A stretch of DNA of 46,844 bases from Cytophagales bacterium (GTDB lineage: Bacteria > Bacteroidota > Bacteroidia > Cytophagales > Spirosomataceae), in the NCBI GenBank assembly GCA_004292855.1, contig RDXN01000073.1, forward strand, positions 1 through 46,844, in the 5' to 3' direction. The position numbers were made by a program, and so were the translations under genes. Below the pieces are notes generated by a model. The model was not told the DNA's origin. It did not search any database and saw nothing but the letters and a program-made list of their open reading frames with translations. Shown in pieces: positions 8,388 to 15,974 of the stretch. Each line of letters begins with the position of its first letter. The first letter of the stretch is position 1.

Positions 8388-9019
8388 AACGCAGAGACAC
8401 CCTAAAAGCCATTGGTCTGAGTAGCTTCGGGTTAGCCGTTGGCCCGGTCGAAGCGGCCGTACCGCCCCCACCCACCACTGGTGTGAAAGTACCCGGTGGT
8501 AGGCTCAAGCACGAGGCCGAACGCGACGCCAGACTAATGGCCGAGAAGTTCTTCACCCCGCAGGAACTGAAAACGGTCACGTTGCTGTGCGACATTATCA
8601 TTCCTGCCGATGCCAAATCGGGGAGTGCGTCGCAGGCGGGTGTACCCGCGTTTATCGAGTTTATGATGAAGGACCAGCCTAATAACCAAACACCCATGCG
8701 GGGTGGCCTGGCCTGGCTCGACAATCAGTGCCGCAAACGCTACGGCAAACCCTTCGCCGAGATGACCCGCGCCCAGCAAATCGAGATGGTTGATATGATT
8801 GCGTACCCTAAACTGGCCAAGCCGGAGATGAGTCAGGGCGTTGCGTTTTTCAACATGATGCGCAACTACACCGCTACGGGCTTCTTCACCACCAAGATGG
8901 GCATTGAAGACATCGGCTACAAAGGCAACGTACCTAACCAATGGGAGGGCGTGCCGGTGGCCGTTCAAAAACAGTACAACGTCAGCTACGACGAACCGGT
9001 AACGGAGAAGAAAGGATAG
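8384..9019 (+). CDS. gluconate 2-dehydrogenase subunit 3-like small subunit, Tat-exported
   Basis: The 211-aa product starts MKRRDTLKAIGLSSFGLAVG, a twin-arginine signal (Arg3-Arg4) with a hydrophobic core and an Ala-containing cleavage region. The mature part matches the gluconate 2-dehydrogenase subunit 3 family: FTPQELKTVTLLCDIIIPAD, then GGLAWLDNQCRKRYGKPFAEM, and FFNMMRNYTATGFFT near the end. In related complexes this gamma subunit carries the folded FAD subunit across the inner membrane. The ATGA overlap with the GMC gene supports translation as a unit. No cytochrome c subunit follows, so the electron acceptor must be encoded elsewhere. Confidence 0.9.
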   Translation: MKRRDTLKAIGLSSFGLAVGPVEAAVPPPPTTGVKVPGGRLKHEAERDARLMAEKFFTPQELKTVTLLCDIIIPADAKSGSASQAGVPAFIEFMMKDQPNNQTPMRGGLAWLDNQCRKRYGKPFAEMTRAQQIEMVDMIAYPKLAKPEMSQGVAFFNMMRNYTATGFFTTKMGIEDIGYKGNVPNQWEGVPVAVQKQYNVSYDEPVTEKKG

Positions 9020-9032
9020 GGGGATTTCGGAA

Positions 9033-9146
9033 TTCGGATTTATTGCTAACGCGAAGGCCTTCGACAGGCTCAGGCTGACAACGAACTTGAGCGTTCCCTG
9101 TCAGCCTGAGCCTGTCGAAGGCCCTCGCGTTAGCAATAAATCCGAA
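9033..9146. repeat. long inverted repeat, 48-bp arms, between convergent genes
   Basis: Arms 9033-9080 and 9099-9146 are complementary at 47 of 48 positions, around an 18-nt loop. The core (CCTTCGACAGGCTCAGGCTG) resembles a short repeat seen in many bacterial genomes. It fills the gap between the convergent dehydrogenase and thioesterase genes and could end transcription from both sides. There is no strong T-tract, so a rho-independent terminator is not certain. Confidence 0.9.
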
Positions 9147-9151
9147 ATTAT

Positions 9152-9673
9152 TTAAGATACCTCCCCCAGCAATAACGCCCGTAACTCGGTGGCTTCCTGG
9201 GGTTTCATACGGCCCGCTAAGACAAGTCGCAACTGCCGCCGACGCAGTGCGCTGTCGTAGCGGGCTTTTTCTTCGTCGGTTTCGGGGATGACCGGGGCCA
9301 CCTCAATGGGGCGTCCGCTTTGGTCGACGGCCACAAACGTGTAGTACGCGCTGTTGGTACTTACCCGGATGCCCGCCGGGATGTCCTCGGCCCACACCTC
9401 GATAAACACCTCCATCGACGAGCTAAACGCCCGTGTCACCTGCGCCTTCATGGTCACGATGTTGCCCAGGCGGATTGGTTCGGCAAACGACACGTTGTCG
9501 ACCGAGGCCGTCACGACAATGCGATTGGAGTGTTTTTGGGCGGCTATGGCCGCAGCGATGTCCATAAAATGGAGCAACCGCCCACCCATCAGGTTGTTCA
9601 GGGTATTTGTATCGTTGGGCAACACCATCTCGGTCATGATGGTGTGGGAATCACGCGCCAGCTTTGCTTTCAT
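9152..9673 (-). CDS. acyl-CoA thioesterase, hotdog fold (YciA/ACOT type)
   Basis: The 173-aa product is a single hotdog-fold acyl-CoA hydrolase. Residues 18-38 hold LPNDTNTLNNLMGGRLLHFM and the expected catalytic Asp38 (MDIAAAIAA). The VVTASVDNVSFAEPIRLG segment is typical of the family, and a FIEVWAED strand follows. It would cleave acyl-CoA thioesters in the cytoplasm; the chain length is unknown. The last about 35 residues (RYDSALRRRQLRLVLAGRMK) form a charged tail seen in bacterial members. It is the last gene of a three-gene minus-strand set, 2 bp behind the DUF6580-like gene, and runs towards the long inverted repeat. Confidence 0.9.
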   Translation of the reverse strand: MKAKLARDSHTIMTEMVLPNDTNTLNNLMGGRLLHFMDIAAAIAAQKHSNRIVVTASVDNVSFAEPIRLGNIVTMKAQVTRAFSSSMEVFIEVWAEDIPAGIRVSTNSAYYTFVAVDQSGRPIEVAPVIPETDEEKARYDSALRRRQLRLVLAGRMKPQEATELRALLLGEVS

Positions 9674-9675
9674 TA

Positions 9676-10212
9676 TTAAGCTGTGCGCAGAACCGAGAAA
9701 CGTTGTTGAAGCAGGTAGTAGCCGCCGAAGAGCAGGCCACTAAAAAAGAGGTCGCCTGCCAAACCGTTCAGGAAAAACGATTGACCGTTATAGAACGCCA
9801 GACCAGCCGCGTAACAAGCCATCAGGCCTGCTCCGGTTTGTGGGTAGAAGCTACTGCCGAACCAAACGGCGAAGTTTGTGATCAGGAAAAACAGCACCGA
9901 CGAAGCTACCGCAGCCCCGGCTACCCGTGCCGCCGTTGGTTGGCGCAGGGCATACGCGCCGATGAGCCAGGTGAGGCCAAAGCTCAGGTAAACGGCCCCC
10001 ATGCTGCCGTGGAACCCAATAATGGCATCGCTCAGGAGCATAGCCAAAAACGGGACGACAAGACCTAACCATTTACGCTCGAACATGGCTGCCCCAAATA
10101 AGGCCAAAGCGGCAATGGGCGTAAAATTGGGCCAGTGGGGTACTAAACGAAACAGAGCGGTGCCCAGAATGATGGTCAATAAGGTGCTCAGGCGGATGGT
10201 AAGTGCGTTCAT
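9676..10212 (-). CDS. DUF6580-like integral membrane protein
   Basis: The 178-aa product has five or six hydrophobic helices. It shows an N-terminal RLVPHWPNFTPIAALALFGA motif, then LLSDAIIGFHGSMGAVYLSF and a FFLITNFAVWF segment, which resemble the DUF6580 family as I remember it. Size and helix count recall the substrate-binding S components of ECF vitamin transporters, but no ECF ATPase is nearby, so this is inference. It lies 9 bp behind the CobC-like gene and 2 bp before the thioesterase, in the same direction. A role connected with cobalamin or its precursors is possible because of CobC; nothing in the sequence proves it. Confidence 0.7.
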   Translation of the reverse strand: MNALTIRLSTLLTIILGTALFRLVPHWPNFTPIAALALFGAAMFERKWLGLVVPFLAMLLSDAIIGFHGSMGAVYLSFGLTWLIGAYALRQPTAARVAGAAVASSVLFFLITNFAVWFGSSFYPQTGAGLMACYAAGLAFYNGQSFFLNGLAGDLFFSGLLFGGYYLLQQRFSVLRTA

Positions 10213-10221
10213 GCGGTTGGT

Positions 10222-10830
10222 CTAACGGTTTATATACCCCAGGGTGTAGTGGTTGCCGTCGGTTGTTAGTTTGGTAAGCGAACCGTAGTCGAGGTGAATT
10301 CGGTAGGCGTTTTGCAAAGATAAATCCAGAAACAGACACAGCAAAGCCCGAATAACGCCCCCGTGCGTAATCAGATAGACCGGACCGCCCTGTTGTGTAG
10401 CCAGGGGAACGATTTTCTCTTGCCAAAACGACCCTACTCGCTCGAACAACTGGTTGAATGTCTCGCCGTTAGGTGGGCCGACGTTCACAAAATCGGCCAT
10501 CCAGGGGTCGAGGGTGGCACGGGGAATATCGGCCCAGGGGGTCATTTCCCAGTCGCCAAAGTTCAGTTCTTTGATTCGGTCATCGAATTGAACCAGTTTC
10601 AGGTCGATTTTTGCTGAGTGAGCTAAATCGTTAGCCAGCAGCCTACAGCGCGTGAGCGGGCTACTGAATAGGTAGGCCGGACGGTCCGACTGGTCGATGT
10701 GGGTGGGTAGATGACTCAAAATCCGGTCGCGCTGTTCGGCGTAGTTAGAAGCCAACTCAACGTCCGACTGCCCGTAGCTGATGCTTCGACCTACGGCTAC
10801 TTCGGTGTGCCGGATTAAATAAACGTCCAT
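10222..10830 (-). CDS. cobC: histidine phosphatase, probable alpha-ribazole phosphatase
   Basis: The 202-aa product belongs to the histidine phosphatase (phosphoglycerate mutase-like) superfamily. The phosphorylated His is in YLIRHTEV (His8). Other conserved parts are SSPLTRCRLLA, the acidic ELNFGDWEMTPW segment typical of CobC, and the second catalytic His in LITHGGVIRALL. CobC removes the 5'-phosphate from alpha-ribazole phosphate or adenosylcobalamin phosphate in the late cobalamin pathway. A cobS gene in the same window (24929-25708) supports this reading, though it is 14 kb away. It is first of a minus-strand set with the DUF6580-like and thioesterase genes and divergent from the cytochrome c gene at 10883. 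Confidence 0.8.
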   Translation of the reverse strand: MDVYLIRHTEVAVGRSISYGQSDVELASNYAEQRDRILSHLPTHIDQSDRPAYLFSSPLTRCRLLANDLAHSAKIDLKLVQFDDRIKELNFGDWEMTPWADIPRATLDPWMADFVNVGPPNGETFNQLFERVGSFWQEKIVPLATQQGGPVYLITHGGVIRALLCLFLDLSLQNAYRIHLDYGSLTKLTTDGNHYTLGYINR

Positions 10831-10882
10831 ACGGATAGAAATTAGGTGTGCGAATTAAGCATTTATCTCTTTTATTTAGTGC

Positions 10883-13800
10883 ATGAATGACCCACGCTTT
10901 CGCTCAATCTTGTTGCCTGCTCTTGTTCTGACGGGTATAGTAGGTATTGTTAGCACGGCTTACCTCTCGCGAACGGCCCCCAAACTGACCCTCGCCAACA
11001 ACGCCCACATCGTTTTGATTGGTAATAACTTGGGGTCGCGGATGCTCAACTACGGTTCGTTTGAGACCGAGATGCACCTGCGCTACCCCGACAAAGACCT
11101 CTTTATTCGCAACCTCTGCGACGGGGGCGACACGCCGGGCTTCCGGCCCCACGCGGGCCGGGCGGATGCGTGGGCATTTCCGGGTGCCGAGAAATTTTAT
11201 GAGGGCACCGATCTCGCCCAACAAACCAACAGCACGGGTACTTACCCCAAACCCGACGAGTGGCTCACGTCGCTCAAAGCCGATGTGATTTTGGCCTTTT
11301 TCGGCTTCAGCGAATCGTATGCTGGCCCTGCCGGGGTGCCTCGTTTCAAGGCCGAGTTGTCGGCGTTCGTGAAGCACACGCTGGCTCAGCGGTATAATCA
11401 ACGTTCAGCCCCGCAGCTTGTGCTGGTGTCGCCCATCGCGTTTCAGAACCTCTCTAAGCAATTCGATTTGCCCACGGGGGAGGCCGAAAACCGCAACCTG
11501 AGCTTGTACGCTAAAGCGATTGAAGACGTAGTTCGGCAACACAACCAACGCGCCGGAACGGTGCTGTTTCTGGACGCCTTTACGCCCAGCCAACAATGGT
11601 TTGGCCAGGGGACGCAACTAACCATCGACGGACAGCAACTGAACGAAGCAGGGTATGAGAAATTTGCCACGTTGTTGGCCGATGGCGTATTTGTCCGTGC
11701 GACCGGTACGCCGGAGCGGGTCCGACCAGCTCTGGTGCAGAATGAAAGTCGGCGCACGGCCGTTCGGGAGGCAGTGCTGGACCGAAACTGGCATTGGCAC
11801 AACGACTACAAAGTACCCAACGGTGTCCATGTGTATGGTATTCGACATCAGCCCTTTGGACCCGATAATTACCCCGCCGAGGTGGCCAAAAATCGGGAGA
11901 TGACCGCCAACCGCGATACGCTCATCTGGCGCATCGCCAACGGCCAACCCTACAACCTGTCGAAGGCCGATTTTCGCACTCGCCCGTTGCCACCCGTCGA
12001 AACTAATTTTAAACCCGATGCTGGAGTACGTTACCTCTACGGCGATGAGGCCCTGCGGTCGTTCACGATGGCTCCGGGCTACAAAATTGAGTTGTTTGCC
12101 TCAGAAAAAGAGTTTTGGGATTTGGCCAACCCGGCCCAGATTGCCTTCGACAACCGGGGGCGGCTGTGGGTGGCTACCATGCCCACCTATCCGCACTATC
12201 GCCCCGGCGATGCGAAGCCCTACGACAAACTCATTATTCTCGAAGACACGAATAACGACGGCAAAGCCGACAAACGGACCGTATTTGCCGACAACCTGCA
12301 CCTGCCCACCGGCTTTGAAATCACGCCGGAGGGAGTTTACATTGCCCAGGGAACCAACCTCAAACGCTACACCGACACAGATGGCGACGACCGGGCCGAT
12401 CAGGTCGAGATCGTACTGAGTGGGTTCGATGATCACGACACGCACCACAATATCCACGCGTTTTGTGCCGACGAGTCGGGGGCGATTTACATGGGCGAGG
12501 GTATTTTTCTGCACTCGAACGTCGAAACGCCCTATGGCACTGTTCGGGCTACGCACGGGGGCTACATGCGGTACGATCCCCGGCGCAAAAAACTCGACCG
12601 GGTGGCTCAGATTACCGTAACCAACCCCTGGGGTCTGGGTTTCGACCATTGGGGGCAACCGTTTTGTTTGTCGACCTCCAACGCCGACGTGCATTGGCTC
12701 ACACCCGGTTCCATCAAATCACGCTACGGCTATACCTCGCCCGATTCGCGTCCGTTGATCGAAACCAAACAGCGCGTACGGCCCACGTCGGGCCTGGAGT
12801 TTGTGTCGAGCCGGCACTTCCCCGACGAGGTGCAGGGCGACATGATGTTGAATAACACCATCGGATTTCTGGGCACGAAAATGCACCGGATGATCGACGC
12901 GGGCACGGGCTACAAGACCCAACACCGGCTCGATCTGGTGCGGAGCAGCGACCCTAATTTCCGGCCTGTCGATATGGAGTTTGCCCCCGACGGATCGCTG
13001 TACCTGGCCGACTGGCATAATGTCCTGATCGGGCATATGCAGCACAACGCCCGCGACCCCCTGCGCGACCATGTCCACGGGCGAATCTACCGCATTACCT
13101 ACCCGGCGCGCCCGCTCGTGACGCCCGCGCCGGTCGATGGGGCGAGCGTGGAGCAGTTGCTGGAAAACCTGAAATTACCCGAATACCGAACTCGCTACCG
13201 CACCCGGCGCGAACTCCGCGAACACAGCCCGGCCGAGGTGTTGTCGAAACTGGAAGTGTGGGTTAATGCGCTGAATAAAAACGACATACAGTACCAGCAA
13301 CACCTGCTCGAAGCCCTTTGGATTAGCTGGGGTATGAACGCCGTGGACACTGATCTGCTCAAGAAGCTCCTGAAATCGCCCGATTACCGGGTTCGGGCAG
13401 CCGCCGTACGCGTGGCCCGATTCAACGAACACAAACTGGGTGCGAACCTACCTGCCCTGCTGATCGAAGCCGCCTACGACCCGCAGGGGCGGGTCCGCAT
13501 GGAAGCAATGGTGGCGAGTACGTGGTTGCCCGAAGCCGGGAAACAGCAGGTATTAGCCACCATTGAGAAGCAGCCCATTGACGACTGGATTAGACCGCAC
13601 CTGACCTTTATCCGTAAGCCTCACACCGATTATATGAACCATAATCTCCGACCAAAACCGGGTGCCGACAAACTGGCTCAGGGCAAAGCTATCTACAGCC
13701 GCGATGGGTATTGCGTCACCTGCCATCAGGCCGACGGCACCGGACTTGAGTCGGCGGGGTTTCCGCCCTTAGCCAAGAGCGAGTGGGTGACGGGCAACCC

Positions 13801-14071
13801 CGAACGACTCATTAAATTGGTGATGCACGGGCTATATGGTCCCATCGAGGTGAGCGGTAAAAAGTACCCCGGCAATGTGCCCATGACTCCGTACGGCCAA
13901 TTGCTCACCGACGATGAGATGGTCGATGTGCTGAACTACATCCGTACGTCGTTTGGCAACGCGGCTTCGGGTTCCATCACCGGGGCCATGGTGAAGCGGG
14001 TGCGCGAGGAGACCAAAAATCGCAAAGGTTTTTACAAACCCGCCGAACTGCTGAGCCAACACCCGAATTAG
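10883..14071 (+). CDS. exported SGNH / beta-propeller / HEAT / cytochrome c multidomain protein
   Basis: This 1062-aa product has an N-terminal membrane anchor or signal (about 7-26). Domains in order are: an SGNH-hydrolase-like domain (about 35-275); a PVC-type soluble-dehydrogenase-like beta-propeller (about 390-745); HEAT-like repeats (about 745-900); and a C-terminal cytochrome c domain with Cys944-x2-Cys947-His948 and a likely Met ligand in VPMTPYG. The SGNH part reads GNNLGS where GDSL is usual and has DGQQLN in place of D-x-x-H, so hydrolase activity is doubtful. Propeller motifs include EDTNNDGKADK and YTDTDGDDRADQ, calcium-loop-like. It is likely periplasmic and heme-bearing; electron donor and substrate are unknown. 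Its stop codon overlaps the convergent sigma-factor stop by 4 nt. Confidence 0.85.
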   Translation: MNDPRFRSILLPALVLTGIVGIVSTAYLSRTAPKLTLANNAHIVLIGNNLGSRMLNYGSFETEMHLRYPDKDLFIRNLCDGGDTPGFRPHAGRADAWAFPGAEKFYEGTDLAQQTNSTGTYPKPDEWLTSLKADVILAFFGFSESYAGPAGVPRFKAELSAFVKHTLAQRYNQRSAPQLVLVSPIAFQNLSKQFDLPTGEAENRNLSLYAKAIEDVVRQHNQRAGTVLFLDAFTPSQQWFGQGTQLTIDGQQLNEAGYEKFATLLADGVFVRATGTPERVRPALVQNESRRTAVREAVLDRNWHWHNDYKVPNGVHVYGIRHQPFGPDNYPAEVAKNREMTANRDTLIWRIANGQPYNLSKADFRTRPLPPVETNFKPDAGVRYLYGDEALRSFTMAPGYKIELFASEKEFWDLANPAQIAFDNRGRLWVATMPTYPHYRPGDAKPYDKLIILEDTNNDGKADKRTVFADNLHLPTGFEITPEGVYIAQGTNLKRYTDTDGDDRADQVEIVLSGFDDHDTHHNIHAFCADESGAIYMGEGIFLHSNVETPYGTVRATHGGYMRYDPRRKKLDRVAQITVTNPWGLGFDHWGQPFCLSTSNADVHWLTPGSIKSRYGYTSPDSRPLIETKQRVRPTSGLEFVSSRHFPDEVQGDMMLNNTIGFLGTKMHRMIDAGTGYKTQHRLDLVRSSDPNFRPVDMEFAPDGSLYLADWHNVLIGHMQHNARDPLRDHVHGRIYRITYPARPLVTPAPVDGASVEQLLENLKLPEYRTRYRTRRELREHSPAEVLSKLEVWVNALNKNDIQYQQHLLEALWISWGMNAVDTDLLKKLLKSPDYRVRAAAVRVARFNEHKLGANLPALLIEAAYDPQGRVRMEAMVASTWLPEAGKQQVLATIEKQPIDDWIRPHLTFIRKPHTDYMNHNLRPKPGADKLAQGKAIYSRDGYCVTCHQADGTGLESAGFPPLAKSEWVTGNPERLIKLVMHGLYGPIEVSGKKYPGNVPMTPYGQLLTDDEMVDVLNYIRTSFGNAASGSITGAMVKRVREETKNRKGFYKPAELLSQHPN

Positions 14072-14646
14072 AAATCGAGAACGTCGGTTCCCATTTCTAA
14101 CAGCCACACCACCACGATCCAGTTTTCGCGCAGTTTGTCGAGTGTGCGGGTGAGGGTGTTGGCAACTGATTGCCGGTTGATGCCCGTAAGCTGGGCAATT
14201 TCTTCGTAACTGAGGTTTTCGTAGTAACGCAGGTAGAGAATTTCGCGTTGCCGGTCGGTAAGTTGGGCGAGCCGATGGTTGAGCCGGGTCAGATTGAAGC
14301 TTTGCTGTTGTTGCTCCACAAAGGGTAACTCCTCCCCGAGTATGGGTAGGTCGTCCTCGGTCCAGTCGTGGCGGAGCCGTTCGGCTTGTTTAAACGACTT
14401 GAACAACCGATGCCGCAGAGCCTTAAATAGATACAGTTTGACCGACTCGGTGCTGCTCAGTTGGGCGCGCCGTTGCCAAAGTGCAAGCAGGAGTTCCTGA
14501 GTGGTGTCTTTGATGAGGTCGTGGTCGGCGGTGAACCGGGTGCCGTAATGCAGCAACGGGCGAAAAAAACGGGTCGCCAGCTCGCCTAGCGCGTCTCGGT
14601 CGCCCTGCCGCAGTCGGTCCCACAAATCCTCGTCCGTTGGTAGCAT
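14068..14646 (-). CDS. ECF RNA polymerase sigma factor
   Basis: The 192-aa product has sigma region 2 (ALGELATRFFRPLLHYGTRF, then DTTQELLLALWQRR) and region 4 (LAQLTDRQREILYLRYYENL, then SYEEIAQLTGINRQSVANTL). It is the Bacteroidota FecI-like type that partners FecR anti-sigma factors. ATG 14646 is chosen; the frame upstream to 14676 starts only with TTG. The gene is divergent from the fecR gene at 14792, across a 145-bp spacer. Such pairs commonly switch on a downstream SusC/SusD locus when the receptor signals substrate binding through its STN domain; the STN-bearing SusC at 15975 fits. A hydrophobic C-terminal tail (WIVVVWLLEMG) is unusual for a sigma factor. Confidence 0.92.
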   Translation of the reverse strand: MLPTDEDLWDRLRQGDRDALGELATRFFRPLLHYGTRFTADHDLIKDTTQELLLALWQRRAQLSSTESVKLYLFKALRHRLFKSFKQAERLRHDWTEDDLPILGEELPFVEQQQQSFNLTRLNHRLAQLTDRQREILYLRYYENLSYEEIAQLTGINRQSVANTLTRTLDKLRENWIVVVWLLEMGTDVLDF

Positions 14647-14678
14647 CGTCTCTATGTGCTTGCCGTGAGCAGACAAAA

Positions 14679-14712
14679 CAAAGTTATAAAGCTACTACAA
14701 AACGTTTAAAAA
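14679..14712 (-). promoter_or_regulatory. candidate Bacteroidota-type promoter for the ECF sigma gene
   Basis: Reading the minus strand, TAACTTTG (14686 down to 14679) matches the Bacteroidota -7 consensus TAnnTTTG exactly. A T-run (complement of 14708-14712) lies 21 nt upstream, where the -33 TTTG is expected; it is TTTTT rather than TTTG. The 5' leader to ATG 14646 would be about 25 nt. Assigned by eye. Confidence 0.4.
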
Positions 14713-14791
14713 CGACCTCCCGAAAAAAAGTTGCCCTTCGGTTGAGTATGGTGATACGAAAATCGGATAACCGAGAAAAACAGGCCGTTCT

Positions 14792-15844
14792 ATGCCCAAC
14801 GACTCACCCCGAAATCTCGATCACCTGCTCGACGACCCCGCGTTCCGCCGATGGGTGTATGCCCCCACCGAGGCCGACGAGCAGCACTGGCAAACGTGGC
14901 TCAATCACCACCCCGGCCAACAAGCGGTAGTTGAACAAGCTCGACACCTGCTCTTAAACGTGCGGGGTGAACTCCCCAATCTCCCCGACGATGAACTAAG
15001 CAATCGTGTAGCCGATCTGCTCGAACAGGCCGACGAAACCCCGGCCCGTGTGTTGCCCCTCCGCCCGCGCTGGGTATGGTATGCTGCTGCTGCTGCCGCT
15101 GCCGTCGTCGCGCTTGTACTGACCTGGGCCACGATGCGTTGGGGCCTGCCGGGTTCACAAGATTCCGAAGCTGGAGCGGTTGTACGTCAGGTGATGGTCG
15201 TGAACCAAACGGGCCAACCCCGGCTCGTAACCCTGAGCGATGGTAGTTCGGTTATCTTGCAAACGGGTAGCCGCCTGACCTATGAGCAACCCTTCAGGCC
15301 CGATAGTCGGCGAGTTTGGCTGGAGGGCGAAGCTTTCTTTGAGGTTACAAAGAACCTGCACCAACCGTTTCGGGTGCATGCGGGGCGGCAGTTTGCCACG
15401 CAGGTTTTGGGGACAAGTTTTCGGATTCGAGCTTACGCCAACGAGACATCGGGCGTGGTGGTGGTGAAAACAGGTCGAGTGGCCGTGTACCGCGACAGTA
15501 CGTTTGCCCGCGCTCCCGAAGCCGTGCTGATGGCACGCCAACAGGCCACTGTGCGCGACAAACAGGCTGTTATGCCGGTTGCAGCCACCCAAACACTACC
15601 CATTGAACAACAAACATTTCAATTTGCCGCAACGCCCCTGCCGCAGGTGGTGCGCGCCCTGGAAGCGGCCTATGGCGTGACGATCTCGCTCAGCCCGGCC
15701 CTCGCCAACTGTACGCTCACGGCCTCCCTCGGCGACGAACCTTTACCCCAAAAACTCCACATGCTCACCACGGCCATCGACGCGACGTATCGGATTGATG
15801 GGCAACAGGTGCGGCTGGAGGGTGCGGGATGCGGAGTAAAATGA
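14792..15844 (+). CDS. FecR-family anti-sigma factor
   Basis: The 350-aa product has a cytoplasmic N-terminal part (about 1-88) that should bind the sigma factor, and one membrane helix made largely of Ala and Val (about 91-110). A periplasmic FecR domain follows (VVNQTGQPRLVTLSDGSSVI, then RVWLEGEAFFEVTKN and FATQVLGTSFRIRAY). The C-terminus (QTFQFAATPLPQVVRALEAA onward) is a DUF4974-type domain, which contacts the STN domain of the receptor in related systems. It is divergent from the sigma gene and upstream of susC in the same direction. Its TGA stop (15842-15844) is the first three bases of a large inverted repeat. Confidence 0.93.
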   Translation: MPNDSPRNLDHLLDDPAFRRWVYAPTEADEQHWQTWLNHHPGQQAVVEQARHLLLNVRGELPNLPDDELSNRVADLLEQADETPARVLPLRPRWVWYAAAAAAAVVALVLTWATMRWGLPGSQDSEAGAVVRQVMVVNQTGQPRLVTLSDGSSVILQTGSRLTYEQPFRPDSRRVWLEGEAFFEVTKNLHQPFRVHAGRQFATQVLGTSFRIRAYANETSGVVVVKTGRVAVYRDSTFARAPEAVLMARQQATVRDKQAVMPVAATQTLPIEQQTFQFAATPLPQVVRALEAAYGVTISLSPALANCTLTASLGDEPLPQKLHMLTTAIDATYRIDGQQVRLEGAGCGVK

Positions 15845-15942
15845 CCACCCCCCGGCCCCCTCCTAAAACAGGAGGGGGAGATCTCAAAAGAAGCCTCTTA
15901 CGGCTCCCCCTCCTGTTTTAGGAGGGGGCCGGGGGGTGGTCA
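15842..15942. repeat. perfect inverted repeat with 39-bp arms and nested hairpins
   Basis: Arms 15842-15880 and 15904-15942 are perfectly complementary around a 23-nt centre. Each arm also contains its own small palindrome (CCCCCTCCT / AGGAGGGGG), so a nested structure can form. The first three bases are the fecR stop codon. A single-arm relative is at 98-130. The element lies in the 130-bp fecR-susC spacer and could act as a partial terminator or RNA-processing site between the two genes. Confidence 0.92.
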
Positions 15943-15974
15943 CAACGTCAAACAAGTCAAATATCTCCCTCAAC

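Noticed and set aside
7629-8471. 280-aa open frame on the minus strand within the GMC gene
   Set aside because: It runs antisense to strong GMC coding sequence and shows no family motif; it is a GC-rich shadow frame.
14647-14676. Longer N-terminus of the ECF sigma from a TTG at 14676
   Set aside because: An ATG at 14646 starts at the expected family position and the candidate promoter lies just upstream.
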